Part shown: positions 54,843-63,446 of the stretch, in pieces | Layout: each line of letters begins with the position of its first letter | How positions within the stretch are numbered: position 1 is the stretch's first letter | Assembly (NCBI GenBank): GCA_002699585.1 | Contig: PABP01000004.1 | Location: 62,001 to 126,000 of the forward strand | DNA length: 64,000 nt | Origin: Anaerolineaceae bacterium | GTDB taxonomy: Bacteria > Chloroflexota > Anaerolineae > Aggregatilineales > Phototrophicaceae | Reading direction: 5' to 3' | Notes under the pieces: model-generated | The model's input: only the letters and a program-made list of their open reading frames with translations | The model's database searches: none | What the model was told of the DNA's origin: nothing | Position numbers and translations under genes: made by a program

Positions 54843-55805
54843 TTAGTACTCCAAATCCTGGTCGCCGCGGCCAAAGAATTTCGACTGTGCGGCGCTCACA
54901 ATCACGATCACAACCGCCAGTACATAGCTCAACGCAGCCCCATAGCCAAAGTTGAGGTTGCCAAAGGCTTCGTCAAACATATACGTCAGGGCCACTTCCG
55001 TGCGATGCAGCGGACCGCCGCCTGTCATCAACAACACAGAGATAAATACCTGGAAGCCGCCAATCATCAGTGCGATGAGCACGAAGAAAATCGTCCGGCG
55101 GATGAGGGGCAGGGTCATATGCCGGATGCGCTGCCACTCGTTGGCTCCATCGATAGCCGCCGCTTCATATAGCTCAGGTGGAATGCCCTGCAAGGCCGCC
55201 AGGAAGATGACCATCGCCCAGCCCATACCTTTCCAGATACCCAGGCTGTAAATGGCGATCCAGGCGGTGCTGCTATTAGCCAACCAGGAAATCGGCTCTT
55301 GGATTGTGCCCGTCTTCATCAGGGCGAAGTTCATCAGACCTGCATCGCCTGGGCTGAAGATGTAGACAAACAAGAAACTGACCACCACCCACGATGTCAC
55401 CACTGGTAGATAGTAGATTGTCCTGAAGAAACGCTTGGCAATCGTTACGCGATTGACGAGGATGGCCAACGTCAGGCCGATGACCATCTGGCCAGCGACA
55501 GTTATAACGGCATACATGGCCGTGTTTTGCATCGCCAGCCAGAATGTTTTGTCGGTCAGCATGGCCTGGTAGTTAGCCAGACCAACGAACTCGCTTGTTT
55601 GTCCTGGGATAATGCGCCAGTCAAAGAAGCTGATATAGAGCTGATAGAGCAGGGGGTACACGGCCCATAACAGATACAGGGCCAACCCCGGCAGCAAGAA
55701 CAGGTAAGGGACATAGGGACGGTAGTAGGGCTTACCGCGATGTCGTTTGTGGCTTTTCATCTTTTTTGCTGGATCAGCCATAGCTTGCATGGTGTTGCTA
55801 CTCAT
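54843..55805 (-). CDS. carbohydrate ABC transporter permease, MalF type
   Basis: 320 residues from ATG 55805 (MSSNTMQAM), with AAGGA eight bases upstream; the ATG at 55814 falls on that ribosome site. A basic cytoplasmic leader (KKMKSHKRHRGKPYYRPY), six membrane helices and EAA loop EAAAIDGANEWQRIRHMTLPLIRR near residue 220. It follows the binding-protein gene after 76 bases. Unlike the other operons here, no strong hairpin is seen in this gap. Confidence 0.9.
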   Translation of the reverse strand: MSSNTMQAMADPAKKMKSHKRHRGKPYYRPYVPYLFLLPGLALYLLWAVYPLLYQLYISFFDWRIIPGQTSEFVGLANYQAMLTDKTFWLAMQNTAMYAVITVAGQMVIGLTLAILVNRVTIAKRFFRTIYYLPVVTSWVVVSFLFVYIFSPGDAGLMNFALMKTGTIQEPISWLANSSTAWIAIYSLGIWKGMGWAMVIFLAALQGIPPELYEAAAIDGANEWQRIRHMTLPLIRRTIFFVLIALMIGGFQVFISVLLMTGGGPLHRTEVALTYMFDEAFGNLNFGYGAALSYVLAVVIVIVSAAQSKFFGRGDQDLEY

Positions 55806-55881
55806 GGCAACCATCCTTCATTCGCGTGTCGCCAGATGATAGACATCTCAAAGCTCAATTTCACTAACCGTCCCATTGATT

Positions 55882-57099
55882 CTAGTTGCCTGCCAGCAGG
55901 GCGTCGATTTCTTCTGCGGCCAGGTCCATTGCTTCCTGTGCGTCCATTTCACCACGGAGGACGAGATGAGCAGCATCGCCGAGTACGGTTTCGATGTCAT
56001 TGTAAGCCGGGACAGGTGTACGAGCTTGTGCTGTCTGCAACTGCTCAAGGAACATGCCGTAATACGGATGATCGGTGAAGTATTCGTCTTCAATCAACGT
56101 GCTGAGCACGGTCAACTGGCCAACTTTGGACATTTCCAGTTGGTACACATCGCTCTGGGTGAAGCGTAGGAACTCAAGTGCTTCTTCGGGATGGTTGGTG
56201 CTGGCCATCACAACCACATTTTCGCCACCGACCACGGAAATATGACCGCCGTCACCGGCTGGCATGAGTGCTGCGCCTGTTTCAAAGTCCGGGTATTGGC
56301 CTTCGAGGGTGGGGTAGAACCAGGGGCCTTCTAACATGGAAACCAGCGTACCGCCGAAGAAGCTGCCCCAGGTATCGATGCCGCTGCCGATAAATCCATC
56401 GGAGAAGCAACCACTCTGGACCATATCTGCCAGGAATTGAACAGCCGCCACAGTGGCTTCGCCATTGACGTAACCTGTTGCGGTCGTCATGGCTTCATCG
56501 GTGACATCGCCACCAAAGCTCCAGATCCAGGGTAGGATAGCCCAGCCATAGGTGCCGCCATCGCTGAACAGATAGGTATCTTCTGGCAGCGAGTCGCACA
56601 TAGCCGCGAAATCGTCGATGGTTTCTGGTGCTGTTTCCATCAGTGCCGGGTTGTAGACCAGGATACGCGTATTGGTATCCAGCGGCAGGCCGTAATACGA
56701 CCCTTCGTACATATTGGTTGATAGCGGGCCTTCAAAGACATTGGCTGCCAGCTCGTCAAAATCGGGTAGGGCATCGCTCAGGTTCATCAGAATGCCTTGC
56801 TCGGCAAATTCTGGTGACCAGATGATGTCCAGGCGTACCAAATCAGGGCCTTCGCCACCAGCGGCGGATGTCAGCAGCGCCTGACGGAATCCATCGTAAG
56901 GGTAGGGCACGGATTCGACACTGATGCCGGGGTGTTCTTCTTCAAACATGGGGATCAGAACGTCAGTCAGCGTTTCGTTTTCTGGCGAAATTTCGTTGTA
57001 GGTATGCCAGAACGTAATCGTGACGGCATCTTGGGCGAGTGTCGCCGGGGCGACCAGTAGCGTAACGAACAACAGAGCTAAGATGATACGAGTTTTCAT
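55882..57099 (-). CDS. sugar ABC transporter solute-binding protein (family 1), isomaltooligosaccharide-type
   Basis: 405 residues from ATG 57099 (MKTRIILALLFVTLLV; GAGGAG nine bases upstream). Signal peptide ends near TLAQDA. Family-1 features: ITFWHTYNEISPENETL, GGEGPDLVRLDIIWSPEF, PLDTNTRILVYNP, ISVVGGENVVVMASTNHPEEALEFL. It resembles MalE/IsmE-type binding proteins; with GH66 and GH15 genes in the same operon, an alpha-1,6-glucooligosaccharide ligand is likely. A LacI operator (57177-57190) lies 78 bases upstream of its start. Confidence 0.92.
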   Translation of the reverse strand: MKTRIILALLFVTLLVAPATLAQDAVTITFWHTYNEISPENETLTDVLIPMFEEEHPGISVESVPYPYDGFRQALLTSAAGGEGPDLVRLDIIWSPEFAEQGILMNLSDALPDFDELAANVFEGPLSTNMYEGSYYGLPLDTNTRILVYNPALMETAPETIDDFAAMCDSLPEDTYLFSDGGTYGWAILPWIWSFGGDVTDEAMTTATGYVNGEATVAAVQFLADMVQSGCFSDGFIGSGIDTWGSFFGGTLVSMLEGPWFYPTLEGQYPDFETGAALMPAGDGGHISVVGGENVVVMASTNHPEEALEFLRFTQSDVYQLEMSKVGQLTVLSTLIEDEYFTDHPYYGMFLEQLQTAQARTPVPAYNDIETVLGDAAHLVLRGEMDAQEAMDLAAEEIDALLAGN

Positions 57100-57176
57100 T
57101 TGGGTCTCCTCAAATAAACACATTATTCATACAGAAGCCATCAAGTTATCTGGGGTGTAAAAAACATCCTCCTTTA

Positions 57177-57190
57177 TTGAACCGGTTCAA
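57177..57190. promoter_or_regulatory. LacI-type operator before the dextran operon
   Basis: TTGAACCGGTTCAA is a perfect 14-bp palindrome between the LacI stop and the binding-protein start, identical to the core of the site at 58243-58260 before LacI itself. Confidence 0.85.
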
Positions 57191-57203
57191 AATTGGCAAA
57201 AAT

Positions 57204-58232
57204 TTACTGCGGAACGCCTGTAGACTGGCGAGCGATTAATTCAGGTTCGATCAGTTGTCCACCGATATGTTCAAGCGATTCTTGATTGATCATTTTCATA
57301 AGCAGGCTGTACAGCGCTTTACCAATTTCATGTGTGGGCTGGTTGATGGTGGTCAATGGGGGATTGCTATATCGTGCCAGTGGGATGTCGTCAAAGCCGA
57401 TCACCGAAACATCCTGGCCCACGACCAAGCCTCGCGCCTGGATAGCACGCATGGCGCCGAATGCCATCCGGTCATTGTTGCAAATGATGGCTGTGGGCGG
57501 GTCGTATTGGTCGAGCAAATAATGTGCCCCTAATTGGCCGGATTGCTCACTAAAATCTCCCTCGAAAACCAGCGACTGATCAATGGGCAGGTTGGCCTGA
57601 CCCATGCCATTGACAAAACCGTCCCACCGCAATTGCGTCAGATACTGTTCATGGGGTGGAGAAAGATACGCAATCCGCCGATGTCCCAGGTCTGCCAGGT
57701 GTTTGACAGCCAATTCGATCCCGACCGCACCGTCAACGTCGATCCAATTCTGGCCTTTCTCCGACTGAAAGCGCCCAAACACGACAAATGGAAAATTCTG
57801 CTCCGTCAGGTAAGCCACGCGGGGATCGTTCTCGCGCAAGGCGAAAACAATCAACCCGTCAATCTGTCGGCTGGTCACCAATTGCTTGTAAAGCTGCATT
57901 TCGCCTTCACCTGCTGGGACCGTCCAGAAGGTCAGCCCGATGCTGCTGCGCGTTGCTTCACTGGTGATGCCATCAATCAGGTCAAGCACAACCGGGTCGC
58001 TCTCGATAGCATCGTTTGGCAAACGAATCTCACTGCGGATCAGGCCAATCGTATTGGTGCGCTGCGTGTTCAAACTGCGTGCAGCCGCTGTCGGATGATA
58101 GTCGAGTGCGGCAATCGCTTCCAGAACCCGCTCCCTCGTTTCGCTTTTAACCAGCGTACTTCCGTTGAGAACGTTAGAAACTGTTCCCACGGAGACCTTG
58201 GCGTATCGAGCGACATCACGAATGGTTGGCAT
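57204..58232 (-). CDS. LacI-family regulator of the dextran/isomaltooligosaccharide operon
   Basis: 342 residues from ATG 58232 (MPTIRDVARYAKVS); a longer frame from 58295 would run through the operator. HTH TIRDVARYAKVSVGTVSNVLNGS, hinge YHPTAAARSL, sensor domain with NTIGLIRSEIRLPN and VSVIGFDDIPLARYSNPPLTTI. It lies directly upstream of the binding-protein gene in the same direction. Two identical palindromic cores, one 10 bases before its own start and one before the binding protein, indicate that it represses both itself and the operon. Confidence 0.93.
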   Translation of the reverse strand: MPTIRDVARYAKVSVGTVSNVLNGSTLVKSETRERVLEAIAALDYHPTAAARSLNTQRTNTIGLIRSEIRLPNDAIESDPVVLDLIDGITSEATRSSIGLTFWTVPAGEGEMQLYKQLVTSRQIDGLIVFALRENDPRVAYLTEQNFPFVVFGRFQSEKGQNWIDVDGAVGIELAVKHLADLGHRRIAYLSPPHEQYLTQLRWDGFVNGMGQANLPIDQSLVFEGDFSEQSGQLGAHYLLDQYDPPTAIICNNDRMAFGAMRAIQARGLVVGQDVSVIGFDDIPLARYSNPPLTTINQPTHEIGKALYSLLMKMINQESLEHIGGQLIEPELIARQSTGVPQ

Positions 58233-58242
58233 CTTTAACCTT

Positions 58243-58260
58243 AATTGAACCGGTTCAATT
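58243..58260. promoter_or_regulatory. LacI-type operator, autoregulatory
   Basis: AATTGAACCGGTTCAATT is a perfect 18-bp palindrome ending 10 bases before the LacI ATG, and thus over its ribosome site region. Nothing else was recognised in the 276 bases from here to the divergent IclR gene. Confidence 0.85.
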
Positions 58261-58537
58261 TTAGTAAACCATCTATGCTTGGATTTGTCAACCAACTTGT
58301 ATCAAAGCTCGTTTTATTTGCACAAATAGGATGTCGTTTTTTCCTGTTTGCATCGTTTTCCCGCCAGATATGTATAATTCTGTGCAGGTTATGGATACGA
58401 TCCTTAAATGACAGCCTGTTGGTGTTATTGACTTTTCAGTATCCTCACCCCATAGAATAGGCTATGGTTATGATTGATTTGTCAGGGCATCGTACCTTGA
58501 GTATATTGACTTGCCTAAAAATAGAACGAAGTAGAGT

Positions 58538-59338
58538 ATGTTGATGCCAAAGCCAGAATTAGCAGAACAACAACCCAGCCGCACCTTAGCCAAAGGTCTC
58601 CTTATACTAGAGGCGTTTAGCATACATAAACCTCAGTGGGGGGTCCGTGAACTTGCACGCGAGTTGGACATGAGTCCAGCCACGGTCGCGCGCTTGCTGG
58701 CAACGCTCCAAAACATGGGCTATTTAGAGCAGTTCAGTGGAACACAGCAATACAGGCTAGGCCCGATGGCGATGCGCCTGGGTAATATCTATGCGCATCA
58801 TAATCCGCTGCCGACCCAGGCGCAGAATATTTTTGAACAATATGTGGATCGTTTTGCTTATAATTTTTACCTCGGTATCCTGGATCGTGATGAAGTCATT
58901 TATTTGGCAGCACTCGATGGGCGGGGACCCATAAAAGTGGTGGTGTCTCCGGGTGGGGCAACGGGCTTGCATTCAACCGCACTAGGTAAGGTCCTCTTAG
59001 CTTACCAAGGTAATGACTACATCCGGCAGATCATCAACAGTGGCTTGGGGACTCACACCCCTCATACCGTTACCAATTCACAGGATTTATGGGCCCAAAT
59101 CGATGAGATTCGGGCCGTGGGCTATGCCATCAACATAGGCGAACAGTTCGAGGACATCGGAGCTGTTGGTGTTCCCGTCCGCAATACATATGGGGATGTC
59201 GTTGCGGGTGTCAGCCTCGCTTATCCCCAGGTGCTCATTCAGAATGGTAACCTTGATTTAGCCGAAATCATCGAATTGGCAAAAGAAGTCGGGCATGCCA
59301 TTACCGCACTCAAACTTGACGGTAATGTCATTCGTTAG
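58538..59338 (+). CDS. IclR-family transcriptional regulator
   Basis: 266 residues. Winged helix TLAKGLLILEAFSIHKPQWGVRELARELDMSPATVARLLATL (about 16-57, given in pieces here) and C-terminal effector domain with LHSTALGKVLLAYQ and VGVPVRNTYGDVVAGVSLAYP. It is directly upstream of the Liv-type ABC operon on the same strand, separated by 177 bases that contain a KdgR-like palindrome (59436-59450). It probably controls that operon. Effector unknown; IclR proteins commonly sense aromatic acids, keto-acids or sugar acids. Confidence 0.9.
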   Translation: MLMPKPELAEQQPSRTLAKGLLILEAFSIHKPQWGVRELARELDMSPATVARLLATLQNMGYLEQFSGTQQYRLGPMAMRLGNIYAHHNPLPTQAQNIFEQYVDRFAYNFYLGILDRDEVIYLAALDGRGPIKVVVSPGGATGLHSTALGKVLLAYQGNDYIRQIINSGLGTHTPHTVTNSQDLWAQIDEIRAVGYAINIGEQFEDIGAVGVPVRNTYGDVVAGVSLAYPQVLIQNGNLDLAEIIELAKEVGHAITALKLDGNVIR

Positions 59339-59435
59339 TCTCCAATTTAACCATTCGCACAAGCCATACAGCCATAGTTTCGTGGATTTGTACCAATGCG
59401 GAAGCCCAGTGCAACATAGTAAAACATATATAGAG

Positions 59436-59450
59436 TGAAACACTGTTTCA
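59436..59450. promoter_or_regulatory. KdgR/IclR-like operator
   Basis: TGAAAC-ACT-GTTTCA is a perfect 15-bp inverted repeat followed by TT, 65 bases before the binding-protein ATG. It closely resembles the KdgR site of enterobacteria (recalled as GAAACAnTGTTTCA-like), and KdgR is itself an IclR protein. Confidence 0.65.
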
Positions 59451-59515
59451 TTATGTGGAACAATTCGGTGTTTAAGCTCCGTTTTGTCCGGCAGGTACCG
59501 TTTCAGGAGAAGGTA

Positions 59516-60718
59516 ATGAATAAACGCATCCTCACCAAATCGGCTACGCTCTTTTCGTTGGTTACGACTATCGTCCTCATTTTGTCGCTCGGTGTTCTTA
59601 GCACGGCTGCCCAAGATGAACCTGAACCAATCAAAATTGGTCTTTATGCTCCTATGACGGGCCCCGTTGCCTTCCTCGGTGAAGGCTTTGAACTGGGCGC
59701 AACGATGGCCTTAGAAGAATTAGACTATGAAATTGAAGGTGTTCCGGTTGAGCTTGTTGTCGCTGACAACATGTGTAACCCAACGGATGCCGTCAATGCT
59801 ATCCGCAAGCTAATTGAAGTTGATGAAGTTGACGTCATCCTCGGTGGCGGCTGTAGTTCCGCAACCGTTGCCGCGCAACCCATCATTGCGGAAGGTGAGA
59901 CACCTGCCGTCTCAGCTACATCAACCAACCCCAGCATTTATGATGGCATGGGCGTCGGTGGCAATATCTGGCAGTTCCGTGTTAATCCCGATGACCTGAT
60001 TATGGCAAATGCATTTGCTGATCTTATTGCAGACGATGCTGGGTCACTGGGACTCGTTGCTGAAAACACTGACTTTGGCCGTGGCGCGCTCGCCGCTTAC
60101 AAACCGCTTTTTGAAGAAATGGGTGTTGAGGTTGTATACGAAGACTACTTCGACCTGGGCACAGCCGACTACCGTGCTGGTCTGACCGCCATTCGTCGTG
60201 CCAACCCGGATGCGCTTCTGATCGTGATGACTGAACGTGACGGCTCAACCTTCATGCGCCAACTGCGTGAGGTCGGCTTGGAGCAGACCATCTTCTCGCG
60301 TGGTAGCCTGACATCACCGCTGTTTGTGGAATTCACCGAAGATGATCCTACCATCGGTGAAGGTATCCTTGAGTTCTCCTTCTGGGCTTTCGGTCTGGAC
60401 CCAGAGCATGATGAAGCCTTCTTTGAGCGCTTTGATACAGCCAATTCACCGCACCGTGGCATGTCTTACTATGTCGTCAAAGACGTCATTGCGGAAGCTA
60501 TCCGTGCTGCTATTGAAGAAACAGGTGAAGCCACTCGTGAATCGATTCGTGATGCTCTAGCGGAAATCGACATCGAAACCCCGATTGGCCCGGTTGCCTT
60601 CGACGATCACAATCAAGCTTATCCGTTCGGTACTATCCAGACCATTCAAGATGGTGTTCCCACGCTCCTTGATACCATCGAACTGGTCCCCGTTGAGCGC
60701 GAAACCTCAGAAGAGTAA
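59516..60718 (+). CDS. Liv-type ABC transporter solute-binding protein (branched-chain amino acid family)
   Basis: 400 residues from ATG 59516 (MNKRILTKSATLF; AGGAGAAGG just upstream). Signal peptide ends near STAAQDE. Family features: PIKIGLYAPMTGPVAFLGEGFELGA, VIGGGCSS-like VILGGGCSSATV, and VSATSTNPSIYDG. The family binds branched-chain amino acids, but many members bind aromatic acids, urea or other small organic acids; the ligand is not determined. The IclR regulator and KdgR-like site hint at a carboxylic acid or sugar acid. A hairpin separates it from the permease genes. Confidence 0.9.
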   Translation: MNKRILTKSATLFSLVTTIVLILSLGVLSTAAQDEPEPIKIGLYAPMTGPVAFLGEGFELGATMALEELDYEIEGVPVELVVADNMCNPTDAVNAIRKLIEVDEVDVILGGGCSSATVAAQPIIAEGETPAVSATSTNPSIYDGMGVGGNIWQFRVNPDDLIMANAFADLIADDAGSLGLVAENTDFGRGALAAYKPLFEEMGVEVVYEDYFDLGTADYRAGLTAIRRANPDALLIVMTERDGSTFMRQLREVGLEQTIFSRGSLTSPLFVEFTEDDPTIGEGILEFSFWAFGLDPEHDEAFFERFDTANSPHRGMSYYVVKDVIAEAIRAAIEETGEATRESIRDALAEIDIETPIGPVAFDDHNQAYPFGTIQTIQDGVPTLLDTIELVPVERETSEE

Positions 60719-60736
60719 CTGAGTAAACGTTATCGA

Positions 60737-60766
60737 GGCCGGCCATCTCTAAAAAGGTAGCCGGCC
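60737..60766 (+). promoter_or_regulatory. intercistronic hairpin between binding protein and permease
   Basis: GGCCGGC and GCCGGCC form a 7-bp GC stem extended by partial pairing of CATCT with AGGTA. No T-run follows closely; probably an attenuating or stabilising stem after the binding-protein gene. Confidence 0.6.
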
Positions 60767-60800
60767 CACTTAATTAGCCTGACATCACAGAGCCTTCCGC

Positions 60801-61688
60801 ATGTCCATTGAACTTGAGATTTTCCTGGAAACCATCATAAACGGCCTGACACTGGGTGCATTGTACGCCCTCGTCACGATGGGGTTGGCCCTCATATTTG
60901 GTGTGGCACGTTTGGTCAATTTCGCGCATGGTGATCTGTTTATGATCGGCGGCTATGCTCTATTCGTCCTCCTGGGCGTGGAAGGCATGGAACTGCCATA
61001 TGTGCTGATTGTGCCCCTGGTAGTCATCGTCACGATGGCCTTTAGCTGGATCATTGAGCGCACCGTGATTCACCGGGTTATCAATCAAAGTTGGCGTGTT
61101 CATGCTGTCGCGACCCTGGGCATCTCCATCGTGCTGCAAAACATCGCACTGATCCTGTTCACCACCGATCCCAAACAAACCCCGACAATCTTCTCTCGAC
61201 AGATCATTGAGCCGTTTGGCGTGCGCATGTCGATGCAGCGGGTGATTATTCTCGTTGTGGTGATCGTCGTCTTTTTAGGATTGCAGTACTTCGTGCGCCG
61301 GACAAAACTCGGCAAGGCGATTCGTGCCGTCTCTCAAAACCGGGATATGTGCGCCATCGTCGGCATTGATGTCAAGAAGATCGTAATGATTACCTTTGTC
61401 ATCAGCGGTGGTCTGGCTGGCTTGGCTGGAGCATTGCTTGCTCCTTTATACAGCGTTACGCCCATGATGGGATCTTTGCTGACGCTAAAGGGCTTGGCGG
61501 CGGTCGTGCTTGGCGGCCTGGGGTATATCAATGGGGCCGTATTCGCTGCATTTGGCCTGGGCATTATTGAAGCGCTTTTCAGCACCTATGTATCATTTGC
61601 TTTCAAGGATGTCATCGTGTTTGGCATTTTCATACTATTCCTGTTCTTCAGACCGCAGGGTATCTTTGGGAGGCGTGTCGGCTTATGA
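60801..61688 (+). CDS. Liv-type ABC transporter permease, LivH-like
   Basis: 295 residues with about eight membrane helices. Opening FLETIINGLTLGALYALVTMGLALIFGVARLVNFAHGDLFM (cited in part: NGLTLGALYALVTMG, NFAHGD) is the LivH hallmark; the ATPase-contact loop includes RAVSQNRDMCAIVGIDVKK. It forms the channel with LivM, whose start overlaps its stop by 4 bases. Confidence 0.92.
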   Translation: MSIELEIFLETIINGLTLGALYALVTMGLALIFGVARLVNFAHGDLFMIGGYALFVLLGVEGMELPYVLIVPLVVIVTMAFSWIIERTVIHRVINQSWRVHAVATLGISIVLQNIALILFTTDPKQTPTIFSRQIIEPFGVRMSMQRVIILVVVIVVFLGLQYFVRRTKLGKAIRAVSQNRDMCAIVGIDVKKIVMITFVISGGLAGLAGALLAPLYSVTPMMGSLLTLKGLAAVVLGGLGYINGAVFAAFGLGIIEALFSTYVSFAFKDVIVFGIFILFLFFRPQGIFGRRVGL

Positions 61689-62692
61689 ACAACGCCCACA
61701 TAGATGTCCGAACAGTCCTATTTTGGGGGATTTCCGCAGTCATTTTGCTGATTTTGCCCCAGCTATTCCCACTTGGCTATTTAGTCAATGCCATGATTAC
61801 CACCGTCGTATGGATCATCTTTGCCCTGGCTTTTGACCTCAGTGCGGGTCATGTCGGCGCTGTCTCTTTGGGACATGCCGTGTTTTTCGGGGTAGGGGCA
61901 TATGTGGCCGCTATCGCCGCTCCCCAATTAGGGCTTGGCTATTTTGGCAGCATGGGCTTGTCGGCTGTTACGATGGGCATTCTGGCCCTCATTGCTGGGA
62001 TCGCCTTCTTTCGTATTGCGGAAGTCTCCTTTGCGATTGGCACACTGGGTGCGCTGATTATCGCGCAGCAGATCGCCAACAATGCCTATGATCTGACAAA
62101 CGGCCCTATGTGCATTCAATCTGTGCCTAACCCGACCATCCATCTACCCGGTAATGCCATCAGCGTGACGCAGCCTGTGGAGTATTATTATGCGCTGCTG
62201 CCGCTCTTGCTGCTTACCCTGATTGTGTATCGTTTGCTGACCACGCAGCGTATTGGCCGTGCCTTTGCCTCTGTCAGGGAAGATGAAGTGCGTGCGTCAG
62301 CGATGGGTGTGCATCCGCTGCGTTATAAGTTGCTGGCATTTAGCGTCGGCGGTGCGTTGATTGGCGCCCTCGGCAGCTTTCAGGCGCAGTACATTACGGT
62401 CGTTTGTCCCTCAGAACTGGCCATAGACTATACGCTGACCATGCTCATTATCGTGTTTGTGGGTGGGGCCGGGCGTATGCGCGGTGTCGTTATTGGTGCC
62501 ATTCTGTTCAATACATTGCCCCGTATTTTAGAAAACATTGGCGGCGGAACAATACCGCCAGCCTATCAGCAAGTCATCTACGGGCTGATTTTGCTAGGCG
62601 TCGTGCTTTATATGCCCGATGGCATTGATGGCCTCATCACTCGTCTGACGGGTGGCCGCAAATCTAAGCGTCAGGTGGTCACCGATGCCTGA
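61685..62692 (+). CDS. Liv-type ABC transporter permease, LivM-like
   Basis: 335 residues with about nine or ten helices. FDLSAGHVGAVSLGHAVFFGVGAY is the LivM signature (shown in part: SAGHVGAVSLGHAVFFG), and the contact loop is SVREDEVRASAMGVHPLRYK. It starts within the end of LivH (ATGA) and its stop is overlapped by LivG by 8 bases. Confidence 0.92.
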   Translation: MNNAHIDVRTVLFWGISAVILLILPQLFPLGYLVNAMITTVVWIIFALAFDLSAGHVGAVSLGHAVFFGVGAYVAAIAAPQLGLGYFGSMGLSAVTMGILALIAGIAFFRIAEVSFAIGTLGALIIAQQIANNAYDLTNGPMCIQSVPNPTIHLPGNAISVTQPVEYYYALLPLLLLTLIVYRLLTTQRIGRAFASVREDEVRASAMGVHPLRYKLLAFSVGGALIGALGSFQAQYITVVCPSELAIDYTLTMLIIVFVGGAGRMRGVVIGAILFNTLPRILENIGGGTIPPAYQQVIYGLILLGVVLYMPDGIDGLITRLTGGRKSKRQVVTDA

Positions 62693-63446
62693 TACCTTGC
62701 TTGAAGTACGCAAATTAACCAAGCATTTTGCAGGTGTAACCGCCTTGCTTGATGTCGATATCGATGTCTATCCCGGCGAACTGCTCAGCCTGATCGGCCC
62801 CAATGGCTCTGGCAAGACGACCATGTTCAACTGCATCAGCGGCCTGCTGAAGATCGACACTGGCAGCGTACGCTTCAAGGGGGCGGACATCACCCGTAAA
62901 CGACCCGACCAGATCGCGCGTTTGGGTCTACGGCGCACCTTTCAAGATGTGCGTAACTTCCCCAATATGACCGTCATGGACAACCTCTTGATGGCCATCC
63001 AACAGCAGCAGGAAGACAACCTGATTGCCCGTGCATTCCGTACGCCGCGTATTCAAGAGTATGAAGCGATAGCCTATGAGCGCGCCCGTGACGTGCTTGA
63101 GTTGACAGAACTCACGCGCGTTAAAGACCAGGTTGCCGGGAGCTTGTCTTATGGTCAGCGCAAATTGTTGGAATTCGCCTGTGCGCTAATGCCCGACCCG
63201 GATCTGATCCTGCTCGACGACCCCGCCGCAGCCGTCAGCGCCACCATGATCACGCGCATGAAAGCCTACATACGGGAATTAAATCAGCAGGGTAAAACGT
63301 TCCTTGTCGTGGAACATAATATGAAAGTCGTGATGGACCTTTCTCAGCGCATCATCGTATTGGATCACGGACAGAAGATCGCTGAAGGAACCCCCGACAT
63401 GATTCGTAGTGACCAGAAAGTGCTAGAGGCCTACTTCGGTGACTGA
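62685..63446 (+). CDS. Liv-type ABC transporter ATPase, LivG-like, with altered Walker B
   Basis: 253 residues from ATG 62685 (MPDTLLEVRKLTKHFAGVTALLD), overlapping LivM by 8 bases. Walker A GPNGSGKTT near residue 42 and signature LSYGQRKLLEFA are normal for LivG. At Walker B the protein reads LILLDDPAAAVSATM where the family has LLLDEPAAGLN: the catalytic glutamate is aspartate and the D-loop is changed. The partner LivF has a canonical LIDEPTIGLAP. This suggests an asymmetric pair with one degenerate ATP site, or a slow one. Frame and reading are otherwise intact. Confidence 0.9.
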   Translation: MPDTLLEVRKLTKHFAGVTALLDVDIDVYPGELLSLIGPNGSGKTTMFNCISGLLKIDTGSVRFKGADITRKRPDQIARLGLRRTFQDVRNFPNMTVMDNLLMAIQQQQEDNLIARAFRTPRIQEYEAIAYERARDVLELTELTRVKDQVAGSLSYGQRKLLEFACALMPDPDLILLDDPAAAVSATMITRMKAYIRELNQQGKTFLVVEHNMKVVMDLSQRIIVLDHGQKIAEGTPDMIRSDQKVLEAYFGD

